In this document: piece by piece, positions 1 through 5,007 of the stretch | Numbering within the stretch: the stretch's first letter is position 1 | How the letters are laid out: every line of letters starts with the position of its first letter | Source: Rubrivivax sp. | Lineage (GTDB): Bacteria; Pseudomonadota; Gammaproteobacteria; Burkholderiales; Burkholderiaceae_C | NCBI GenBank assembly: GCA_027484885.1 | Contig: JAIXSD010000382.1 | Coordinates: 1-5,007, forward strand | Length of the DNA: 5,007 nucleotides | Direction of reading: 5' to 3' | The notes under the pieces: generated by a model | The model's input: the letters and a program-made list of their open reading frames with translations, nothing else | What the model was told of the DNA's origin: nothing | The model's database searches: none | Translations under genes and position numbers: made by a program

Positions 1-528
1 GAATACGGCCTGGCCCGCGGTCAGGGCTGGGTGGCCTTGCTGGAGCAAAAGCTGGCCGGCCACAAGCTGCCGCAAGGCCGGCGCTACCAGGTCGTCAACG
101 CCAGCATCAGCGGTGAAACCACGGCCGGCGGCCGCGCACGCCTGGAGCCCTTGCTCAAGCTGCACAAGCCGGCCGTGCTGATCATCGAGCTGGGTGGCAA
201 CGACGCCCTGCGTGGCCTGCCCCTGGCCAGCAGCCGCGAGAACCTGCTGGCCATGGTGCGGGCCGGCAAGGCCGCCGGCGCCAAGGTGCAGCTGGTGGGC
301 ATGCAGGTGCCACCCAATTACGGTGCCAGCTATGCACGCGAGTTTGCGAACCTGTTCCCTGAGGTGGCCAAGGCCGAGAAGATCGCCTTGACGCCTTTTC
401 TGCTGGCTGGTTTTGCCGAGAAGCCCGATGCCGAGAGCTGGTTCCAGCCCGACCGCATCCACCCCCTGGCCAAAGCCCACCCGCTGATGCTGGACCAGGT
501 CTGGCCGGCACTTCAGCCCTTGCTCTGA
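1..528 (+). CDS. tesA: TesA-like SGNH-hydrolase / arylesterase, 5'-truncated
   Basis: This is the last 175 codons of a GDSL/SGNH esterase related to E. coli TesA (acyl-CoA thioesterase I / lysophospholipase L1), normally a small periplasmic enzyme that hydrolyses ester or thioester bonds. The reading frame is open from base 1 (EYGLARGQGW...) to TGA at 526-528. Visible blocks are block II (NASISGETTAGG, catalytic-fold Gly near fragment residue 38), block III (GGND, residues 65-68, with the oxyanion Asn67) and block V (PDRIHP, Asp151 and His154 of the triad). The first residues align with the stretch just after the family's GDSLS motif, so the nucleophile Ser should lie only about four codons to the left of the window, preceded by a signal peptide. 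An internal GTG at 31 is not the true start, because homology continues upstream of it. The next gene is convergent. The substrate cannot be told from sequence; family assignment is secure, the exact symbol less so. Confidence 0.9.
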   Translation, partial: EYGLARGQGWVALLEQKLAGHKLPQGRRYQVVNASISGETTAGGRARLEPLLKLHKPAVLIIELGGNDALRGLPLASSRENLLAMVRAGKAAGAKVQLVGMQVPPNYGASYAREFANLFPEVAKAEKIALTPFLLAGFAEKPDAESWFQPDRIHPLAKAHPLMLDQVWPALQPLL

Positions 529-546
529 GCGCCCTCCCGCTACGCC

Positions 547-588
547 AAAAAGACCAAGCGCTGCGCCCGTGAGGGATGCAGCGCTTGG
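547..588 (-). terminator. Rho-independent terminator of the FecR/DUF6600 gene
   Basis: Bases 554-564 (CCAAGCGCTGC) are perfectly complementary to 578-588 (GCAGCGCTTGG), an 11-bp stem. The apex can extend by a G-U pair and CCC/GGG (566-568 with 573-575) around a GTGA loop on the plus strand. Read on the minus strand, the stem is followed within three bases by five T (complement of A547-A551). It lies about 28 bases past the minus-strand stop codon at 616. There is no T-tract in the plus direction, so it would serve the plus-strand esterase gene only weakly, if at all. Confidence 0.85.
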
Positions 589-615
589 GCGGTGACAAAG
601 GGCCGATGGAGCTGC

Positions 616-2676
616 TCAGCGCTCCATGTCACGGCGATCGCCGTTGCGGCGCGGCGGCCCGTCCTGATTGCCACGCTGCGGACCTTGCGGCTCGCTGCGC
701 GGGGCCGGCTGCGGCGGCGCGGCCTGCGGCGCACGCTGCGGCAGAGCGGCAGGCTCGGCCGAGCGGGGGCGCTCCATTGGGCGCTCGATCTGACGCTCGA
801 TCTGACGCTCGGGCATGCGTTCGGGCCGTGGCGGGCCTGCTCGCTCAACGCGCTCAGCGCGCTCACCACGATCTCCGCGCTCACCGATGCGATCGGCCCA
901 GGGCCGCGGCGCTGGCTCGCTCTGCACCTGGGGCACCTGCGGAACCTGCGCGGCCGGCGGCTGGGCGGGCTGCACCTGCGGCAATGTCGAGCTGGCGCGT
1001 TCACGCTCGCGCTCACGCTCCGCACGCGCCGCACCACCACGCCAGGGCAGCTCGGGCGCGGCCGAGGGCGAAGGCGCGGCTTGAACCGGGCCGTTGTGGC
1101 CTGCCACCGGCTCCCGGCTGGGTAGGTTGCTGCCCATCTCGTTGCGCTGCGGGCCATTGAAGCGCCCTTCCCTTGCTTCACGGGGCTCACGTGGCTCACG
1201 GGCCGGCAGATCAGCCCCGGCCTCGCGCTGGATCTCGCGGCGGCGCTGGCCGAGGTTGTCGTTGCGCCAAGGCACCTCGGCCGGATTGCGGCCCTGGGCC
1301 GACTCCAGCCCTGGCGCAGGGCGCTGCGGCAACACGGCGGCCAGGTCCTGGCGGGCGGGCGGTGCCGGCAAGCTGCGCACCGGGCCGGCCTCGGCCACCG
1401 GCATGGCCCGCACCGGGCCACCCGAGCCAGGCAAATAGCTGATGGCGCCGCCGATCTCGCGGTTGCTGCGCGGCTTGTTGACCGTCACCGGGTCGCGGTC
1501 GAAATGGTTGTTCAGCCGCGCCACATAGCCGGGGCTGTGGCGGAAGCCGGGCACATAGACCTCACGCGGGGCCAGCGGGTACCAGCCGTAATGCGGGCGC
1601 GGCGGCCGCACGCCACCACCGATGCTGATGCCCACCGACACGGCCGGGCCACCGACCCAGGCCACCAGGGCCGGGGCATAGACCGGTCGGGCGACATAGC
1701 GGCCCGGCGACCAGCACCAGCGGCCACCCCAGCTGACCCAGCGGCCGTAGTGGAAGGGCGCAAAGCCCCAGGGCGCGTCATCCACCCAGCTCCAGCCCCA
1801 GTGGCGGGTCCAGACCCAGCGGCCGTAGCGGTACGGCGCCCAATCGGCCACCACCACAGTGGGAATCCAGACCGCACCATGCTCGGGCGACTGCTCCCAG
1901 CGGCCGTGGCGGTCCAGGTCTTCGGCGCCCGTCATCTCGGGCGAGACATAGCGTTGGCTCAGGCCCAGGTTGACGCTGTCGCCCTCGGCGCGGCTTTGCG
2001 CGCTGAGCCAGTCGATGAAACCATCGCCCTGCAGGCGCTGGCGCTCGGTGCGCGGGCCACCGGCCCACCAGAATTCGGCCTGCTCGCCGTCCTGCAACCA
2101 GACCGGCAGCACACCCTCGCCCTTGCCTGATTCAAAGCGCAGGCGGCCTTGCAAGGCAAAGCCGCGGCTGCCGCGGTCCAGTTGCTCGACGCGGTACAGG
2201 CCCTCACGTTCGGCGAAGAACAGGCCCTCGCGGGTCTGCACCTTGTACTCGTTGACGGCCTCTTGCGAGCGCAGGCGCAAGCCCAGATCGCCCTTGGCCA
2301 GGAGCAGCAACACGCGGCCCTCGTCGAGCTGGCTGATCTCCAGATCGCTGCGCTCGTCCAGCCAGAAGCTGGTGGAGCCGACCCGCAGGCTGACGCGCGA
2401 GCGATCGTCGGTGCGCAGGCGGTCGCCCTCGGAGATGGTCTGGTTGCGCGTCACCCGCGTCCATTCCTTGGCCTCGGCATCGAACAACCAGGCCTCGCCG
2501 ATCACTTCGGAGACCCGGCCGGCCCGCGTGGGCGGGTCTCCGGCGTTGGCCGGCTCGGCCTGGGCGGCGGGTCCGCCGATCAGGCCCAGCACCGCCACGG
2601 CCAGGCACAAGCCCTGGCGCCAAGCCCCGAGCAGCGCGGTGGCGGGTGAGAAATTTCGGGCAACAGTGGTTCTCAT
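616..2676 (-). CDS. Exported FecR-domain / DUF6600 tryptophan-rich protein
   Basis: A 686-residue protein of unknown function. Residues 1-40 look like a signal peptide: basic start, hydrophobic core around 23-35, and AQA before a likely cut at 40/41; there is no lipobox. Residues about 52-150 resemble the FecR domain (GRVSEVIGEAW..., then EGDRLRTDDRSRVSLRVG). Residues about 255-400 match the DUF6600 type: 14 Trp occur between 257 and 340, in three degenerate repeats each opening with [HY]GRW (257, 284, 310). From about residue 405 to the end it is Pro/Arg/Glu/Ala-rich and probably disordered, with ERER, REPREP, ERQIERQIER and VPQVPQVQ runs. The ATG is supported by AGGAG six bases upstream and by the signal peptide directly after it. 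A strong terminator follows the stop. This is not a classical FecR sigma regulator: there is no adjacent ECF sigma or TonB receptor gene, and the FecR-like part is expected outside the cytoplasm. An envelope or surface role is inference. Confidence 0.88.
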   Translation of the reverse strand: MRTTVARNFSPATALLGAWRQGLCLAVAVLGLIGGPAAQAEPANAGDPPTRAGRVSEVIGEAWLFDAEAKEWTRVTRNQTISEGDRLRTDDRSRVSLRVGSTSFWLDERSDLEISQLDEGRVLLLLAKGDLGLRLRSQEAVNEYKVQTREGLFFAEREGLYRVEQLDRGSRGFALQGRLRFESGKGEGVLPVWLQDGEQAEFWWAGGPRTERQRLQGDGFIDWLSAQSRAEGDSVNLGLSQRYVSPEMTGAEDLDRHGRWEQSPEHGAVWIPTVVVADWAPYRYGRWVWTRHWGWSWVDDAPWGFAPFHYGRWVSWGGRWCWSPGRYVARPVYAPALVAWVGGPAVSVGISIGGGVRPPRPHYGWYPLAPREVYVPGFRHSPGYVARLNNHFDRDPVTVNKPRSNREIGGAISYLPGSGGPVRAMPVAEAGPVRSLPAPPARQDLAAVLPQRPAPGLESAQGRNPAEVPWRNDNLGQRRREIQREAGADLPAREPREPREAREGRFNGPQRNEMGSNLPSREPVAGHNGPVQAAPSPSAAPELPWRGGAARAERERERERASSTLPQVQPAQPPAAQVPQVPQVQSEPAPRPWADRIGERGDRGERAERVERAGPPRPERMPERQIERQIERPMERPRSAEPAALPQRAPQAAPPQPAPRSEPQGPQRGNQDGPPRRNGDRRDMER
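782..810 (-). repeat. 12-bp tandem repeat (about 2.4 copies) in the DUF6600 gene tail
   Basis: The plus-strand unit CGCTCGATCTGA occurs at 782-793 and 794-805 and begins again at 806. It encodes the ERQI-ERQI-ER run (residues about 623-631). Identical copies imply recent expansion or slippage. The unit is a multiple of three, so the frame is kept. Confidence 0.8.
924..950 (-). repeat. 9-bp tandem repeat, three copies, in the DUF6600 gene tail
   Basis: The plus-strand units GCACCTGGG, GCACCTGCG and GAACCTGCG follow one another directly. They encode the QVPQVPQVQ run on the minus strand (residues about 577-585). The frame is preserved. Confidence 0.7.
998..1021 (-). repeat. 6-bp repeat, four copies, encoding a Glu-Arg run
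   Basis: Units CGTTCA, CGCTCG, CGCTCA and CGCTCC on the plus strand encode the alternating ERERERER stretch (residues about 553-560). The copies differ only at third-codon-type positions and at one other base. Confidence 0.7.
1174..1200 (-). repeat. 9-bp repeat, three copies, encoding REP-REP-REA
   Basis: Plus-strand units TGCTTCACG, GGGCTCACG and TGGCTCACG lie head to tail and encode REPREPREA on the minus strand. This is part of the same low-complexity tail as the other micro-repeats. Confidence 0.7.
1657..1908 (-). repeat. Three degenerate 26-27 residue Trp/Gly repeats inside the DUF6600 region
   Basis: Protein repeats begin at residues 257 (HGRWEQSPEHG), 284 (YGRWVWTRHWG) and 310 (YGRWVSWGGRW), with spacings of 27 and 26 residues. 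The first two close with a W-x-x-x-P-like element (DWAPYR, GFAPFH) and the third with VYAPA. At DNA level the shared plus-strand core CCCAGCGGCCGT recurs at 1737, 1815 and 1896, spaced 78 and 81 bases, exactly whole codons. This suggests old internal duplication of a short aromatic unit. Confidence 0.75.
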
Positions 2677-2682
2677 GACAAG

Positions 2683-2687
2683 CTCCT
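2683..2687 (-). promoter_or_regulatory. Ribosome binding site of the FecR/DUF6600 gene
   Basis: The minus strand reads AGGAG here, six bases before the ATG at 2676-2674. This is the clearest Shine-Dalgarno in the window and fixes the start. Confidence 0.85.
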
Positions 2688-2735
2688 GTGACCTGCGTTC
2701 AACGCGCCATCGGGCGCGGCGGAGGACCGTCTTTA

Positions 2736-2767
2736 CAAAGAATCACCGCGCCGGGCGCGAGGCGCGG
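2736..2767 (-). terminator. Terminator-like stem-loop downstream of def
   Basis: On the minus strand CCGCGCC (2767-2761) pairs with GGCGCGG (2752-2746), a 7-bp all-GC stem with an 8-base loop. It is followed by the T-rich but interrupted TGATTCTTTGT. A second small stem-loop (CGCCC/GGGCG, 2774-2778 with 2784-2788) lies just after the def stop. Together these could end def transcription, but the T-tract is not continuous, so partial read-through into the DUF6600 gene is possible. Confidence 0.4.
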
Positions 2768-2790
2768 GCCATGCGCCCGAAAGGGGCGTC

Positions 2791-3327
2791 TCAGTCGTCC
2801 GCCGCGGGGTCCAGCTCCGGAAACAGCACGGAAGTAAATCCGAATCGGCTGAAATCCTTGACCCGCATCGGGTAGAGGATGCCGTCGAGGTGGTCGCACT
2901 CATGCTGAACCACCCGGGCATGGAAGCCCTCGGCCTCGCGCTCGAAGGCCTGGCCTTCGGCGTCAAAGCCGCGGTAGCGCAGGCGCGCATGGCGGGGCAC
3001 CACGCCGCGCAGACCCGGCACCGAGAGGCAGCCTTCCCAACCCTCTTCATCGGCCGCGCCGAGCAGCTCGATCTCGGGGTTGATCAGCACAGTCGGCGGC
3101 ACCGGCGGCGCGTCCGGATAGCGCACATTGCTCTGGTAGCCAAAGATCACCAGGCGCAGGTCCACACCGATCTGCGGCGCGGCCAGGCCGGCGCCGTTGG
3201 CGGCCTTCATGGTCTCGAACATATCGGCGATCAGGCTGCGCAGCTCGGGCGTTCCAAAGTTGGTGACCGGCTGGGCCACGCGCAGCAGGCGCGGGTCGCC
3301 CATCTTCAGGATTTCATGCACGGCCAT
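2791..3327 (-). CDS. def: Peptide deformylase
   Basis: Removes the formyl group from the initiator methionine of new proteins in the cytoplasm, using a bound metal ion, usually Fe2+. The 178-residue product carries all three family motifs: [10 protein letters not shown] (residues 45-54), EGCLSV (98-103, metal ligand Cys100) and QHECDHLDG (141-149, ligands His142 and His146, catalytic Glu143). The short insertion RYPDAPPVP before the TVLINP strand is a feature I associate with the stand-alone proteobacterial type. The length is normal. The ATG at 3327 is the only usable start: the frame is closed by TAA at 3357-3355 and holds only CTG codons between. The Shine-Dalgarno is weak (GAG ten bases upstream). 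The gene is not followed by fmt, unlike the common def-fmt operon, so it may be a second deformylase copy in this genome; that is inference. It is divergent from the MBL gene. Confidence 0.97.
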   Translation of the reverse strand: MAVHEILKMGDPRLLRVAQPVTNFGTPELRSLIADMFETMKAANGAGLAAPQIGVDLRLVIFGYQSNVRYPDAPPVPPTVLINPEIELLGAADEEGWEGCLSVPGLRGVVPRHARLRYRGFDAEGQAFEREAEGFHARVVQHECDHLDGILYPMRVKDFSRFGFTSVLFPELDPAADD

Positions 3328-3344
3328 GGCTGCGTCGCTCAGGT

Positions 3345-3376
3345 TTGAGATCAGTTAAGGTGGGCGGATTCTAGAA
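3345..3376 (+). promoter_or_regulatory. Divergent def/MBL control region: candidate promoter and palindrome
   Basis: The 72-bp gap between the two divergent starts (3328-3399) must hold both promoters. On the plus strand TTGAGA (3345-3350, one mismatch to TTGACA) is followed after 16 bases by GATTCT (3367-3372, a poor -10). On the minus strand TAGAAT (3373-3368) matches the -10 consensus in five of six bases but lacks a clear -35. Both overlap the perfect 8-bp palindrome TTCTAGAA (3369-3376), an AT-rich island in GC-rich DNA that could be an operator or simply the melting region. Confidence 0.35.
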
Positions 3377-3384
3377 GTGAGCCC

Positions 3385-3388
3385 GGAG
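3385..3388 (+). promoter_or_regulatory. Ribosome binding site of the MBL hydrolase gene
   Basis: GGAG lies 11 bases before the ATG at 3400, a somewhat long spacing. No other in-frame start exists between the ATG and the upstream in-frame TGA at 3346-3348. Confidence 0.55.
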
Positions 3389-3399
3389 ACACACCCGCC

Positions 3400-4371
3400 A
3401 TGCACGATTTTGTCCAGCCCCTCGGCCATGGCATCTATGCCATCGACACCGGCTTCCAGCGCCCGCAGTTCGACGCTGCCTATCTGGTGGTGGAGGCCGG
3501 CCGCGCCGCCTTCATCGACACCGGCACCAACCACGCCGTGCCGCGCCTGCTGGCGGCGCTGGGCGATCTGGGCCTGGGCCCGGACGCGGTGGACTGGGTG
3601 ATCCCCACCCATGTGCATCTGGACCATGCCGGCGGCGCGGGCCTGCTGATGCAGTCCCTGCCCCAGGCGCGCCTGGTGGTGCACCCGCGCGGCCTGCGCC
3701 ATTTGATCGACCCGACCGCGCTGTACATGGGCGCCAAGGCGGTCTACGGCGAGGCCGAGATGCAGCGCTCCTACGGCCGCCTCGTGCCGGTGCCGGCCGA
3801 GCGGGCCCAGGCCAGCAGCGATGGCGAGACCCTGCACCTGGCAGGCCGCCCCCTGCTCTTGCTGGACACCCCTGGCCATGCCCGCCACCACCACTGCATC
3901 TGGGACGCGCACAGCCGCGGCTGCTTCACCGGCGACACCTTCGGCCTGAGCTACCGTGAGTTCGACACCGCCAAGGGCGCCTGGGCCCTGCCGACCAGCA
4001 CGCCGGTTCAGTTCGAGCCCGAGGCACTGAAAGCCTCAATGGATCGCCTGCTGGCCTTGCAACCCACGCAGATGTTCCTGACCCACTACAGCCGCGTTGG
4101 CGGCAGCGTGGCCGAGGTGCAGCGCCTGGGCCAGCTGCTGCGCGAGCAGATCGACGAGATGGTGGCCCTGGCCCATGCGGCGCCGGCCGGCGCCAGCCCC
4201 GAACGCCATGCCTTCCTGAAAACCGGGCTGGAGGCCATCTACCTGCCGCGCCTGCATGCCCACGGCTGCACGCAAAGCCTGGTGGCGCAACTGGGCTTGC
4301 TGGAGATGGACATCGAGCTCAACGCCCAGGGCCTGGGCGTCTACCTCGACAAACGTGCGGCGGCCGCCTGA
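3400..4371 (+). CDS. MBL-fold metallo-hydrolase (glyoxalase II-like)
   Basis: A complete 323-residue metallo-beta-lactamase-fold enzyme, probably cytoplasmic since no signal peptide is seen. All zinc-site positions are present: THVHLDH (His71, His73, Asp75, His76), DTPGH (His160), the bridging Asp179 in FTGDT, and His229 in LTHYS. A dinuclear metal site is therefore expected. The first strands (GIYAIDTGF..., AYLVVEAG, FIDTGT) are typical of the fold. The segment with YREFDTAKGAW and TPVQFEPEAL, and a C-terminal helical part of about 80 residues ending in MDIELNAQGLGVYLD, mark a subfamily seen as generic 'MBL fold hydrolase' in beta-proteobacteria. The substrate is unknown; glyoxalase II, lactonase or thioesterase activity cannot be separated by sequence, and the extra HHH after PGH (His163-165) is not a known discriminator. 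It is divergent from def and convergent with the permease gene, so probably a single-gene transcript. Confidence 0.93.
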   Translation: MHDFVQPLGHGIYAIDTGFQRPQFDAAYLVVEAGRAAFIDTGTNHAVPRLLAALGDLGLGPDAVDWVIPTHVHLDHAGGAGLLMQSLPQARLVVHPRGLRHLIDPTALYMGAKAVYGEAEMQRSYGRLVPVPAERAQASSDGETLHLAGRPLLLLDTPGHARHHHCIWDAHSRGCFTGDTFGLSYREFDTAKGAWALPTSTPVQFEPEALKASMDRLLALQPTQMFLTHYSRVGGSVAEVQRLGQLLREQIDEMVALAHAAPAGASPERHAFLKTGLEAIYLPRLHAHGCTQSLVAQLGLLEMDIELNAQGLGVYLDKRAAAA

Positions 4372-4380
4372 AGAAAAAAC

Positions 4381-5007
4381 TCAGTCCTTGCGACCAATGG
4401 AGAGAAGTGCATAGAGCAGGATGGCGCCGAAAGTGGCGGTTCCGATGCCGCCCAGCGCGAAGCTGCCCAGCTTCAAGGTGTAGTCACCCGTGCCCAGCAC
4501 CAGGGTGATGGCGACCACCAGCAGATTGCGGCTGTCGCTGAAGTCCACCCGCTTGTCCACCCAGATCTTGGCGCCGGCGACCGTGATCAGGCCGAAGACG
4601 ACGATGCTGACCCCGCCCATCACCGCCAGCGGAATCGCCTGGATCAACGCCCCGAACTTGGGGCTGAAGCCCAGCAACACGCCCATCAGGCCGGCAACCA
4701 CAAAGATGGCGGTCGAGTAGATGCGCGTGGCGGCCATGACGCCGATGTTCTCGGCATAAGTGGTCACGCCGGTGCCGCCAGCGGCGCCGCTGACCATGGT
4801 GGCCAGGCCGTCGCCCATGAAGGCACGGCCCATGTCGGCATCCAGATTGCGGCCGGTCATGGCGCTGACGGCTTTCAGGTGACCGAGGTTCTCGGCCACC
4901 AGCACCACGACCACGGGCACGATCAGCAGCAAGGCCTGGGGCTCGAAGACCGGGCTGGCAAAACGCGGCAGGCCCACCCAGGCGGCGCTCGCCACGCCCG
5001 AGAGGTC
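4381..5007 (-). CDS. NCS2-family uracil/pyrimidine permease (RutG/UraA-like), N-terminally truncated by the window edge
   Basis: The C-terminal 208 residues of an inner-membrane nucleobase:proton symporter. The frame stays open to the right edge (DLSGVASAAWVG...), so the GTG at 4995 is internal. Family length is about 430-440 residues, so roughly half is missing. Substrate-site positions known from UraA are present: AENLGH (Glu39 and His43 of the fragment, matching Glu241 and His245) and TTYAENIGV (Tyr84 and Glu86, matching Tyr288 and Glu290). Hydrophobic segments are seen around 25-38, 99-113, 120-146, 161-172 and 183-204. The stretch from GFSPKFGALI through VVFGLI to GGIGTATFGAILL resembles RutG more than UraA. 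The C-terminus stops soon after the last segment (SIGRKD). No other rut gene is visible here, so a link to pyrimidine degradation is unproven; xanthine or uric acid transport is less likely. Confidence 0.93.
   Translation of the reverse strand, partial: DLSGVASAAWVGLPRFASPVFEPQALLLIVPVVVVLVAENLGHLKAVSAMTGRNLDADMGRAFMGDGLATMVSGAAGGTGVTTYAENIGVMAATRIYSTAIFVVAGLMGVLLGFSPKFGALIQAIPLAVMGGVSIVVFGLITVAGAKIWVDKRVDFSDSRNLLVVAITLVLGTGDYTLKLGSFALGGIGTATFGAILLYALLSIGRKD

Noticed and set aside
782..810. Possible CRISPR or intergenic repeat array
   Set aside because: The repeats are short, directly adjacent without spacers, and in frame inside a coding sequence.
576..1160. Plus-strand open frames opposite the DUF6600 tail (576-1160, 592-1125, 815-1084)
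   Set aside because: Their products are Ala/Arg/Leu-rich with no recognisable domain. They exist because GC-rich repetitive coding DNA on the minus strand leaves the opposite frames open.
540..1421. Minus-strand 293-codon open frame overlapping the end of the DUF6600 gene
   Set aside because: Out of frame with the FecR/DUF6600 protein, Arg/Pro/Ser-rich, runs through the terminator hairpin, and has no family signature.
1504..2875. Long plus-strand frames 1504-2130 and 1970-2875
   Set aside because: Antisense shadows of the DUF6600 gene and def. Composition is biased (Arg/Ser-rich or Ala/His-rich), and there is no ribosome binding site or known motif.
3355..3912. Minus-strand 185-codon frame opposite the MBL gene
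   Set aside because: It covers the well-supported zinc-binding MBL coding sequence, is His/Gln/Ala-rich, and has no recognisable domain.
1..5007. Mobile element, phage or defence system
   Set aside because: No transposase, integrase, terminal inverted repeats, target duplications, tRNA end or defence-type protein is seen. Base composition looks uniform across all five genes.

Overview
The window is GC-rich, densely coded DNA with proteobacterial gene families. The mix (TesA-type esterase, a FecR/DUF6600 tryptophan-rich protein, a stand-alone peptide deformylase, a helical-tailed MBL hydrolase and a RutG-like permease) suggests a betaproteobacterium of the order Burkholderiales, perhaps near Roseateles, Rubrivivax or Leptothrix. 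That placement is inferred from protein style and base composition, not from a marker gene.

Layout, left to right. (1) Positions 1-528, plus strand: the 3' part of a TesA-like SGNH-hydrolase/arylesterase; the catalytic-serine block lies just off the left edge. (2) Positions 529-615: a convergent gap with a strong stem-loop and T-tract oriented to stop the minus-strand gene. (3) Positions 616-2676, minus strand: a 686-residue exported protein with a FecR-like domain, a very tryptophan-rich DUF6600 region built from three degenerate 26-27 residue repeats, and a long disordered Pro/Arg/Glu tail with several in-frame micro-repeats. (4) Positions 2677-2790: a gap with terminator-like stem-loops behind def and a good ribosome binding site for the DUF6600 gene. 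(5) Positions 2791-3327, minus strand: peptide deformylase with all three motifs, not next to fmt. (6) Positions 3328-3399: a short divergent promoter region with an 8-bp palindrome. (7) Positions 3400-4371, plus strand: a complete MBL-fold metallo-hydrolase. (8) Positions 4381-5007, minus strand: the C-terminal half of an NCS2 uracil/pyrimidine permease, running off the right edge and separated from the MBL gene by only 9 bp.

The genes alternate in direction and do not form an obvious pathway. The window looks like an ordinary chromosomal housekeeping region with one unusual gene, the FecR/DUF6600 protein. I saw no mobile element, CRISPR array, tRNA, rRNA or phage gene, and no evidence for a new multi-gene system. 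The points most worth a second look are the internal architecture of the DUF6600 protein and the control regions around it.
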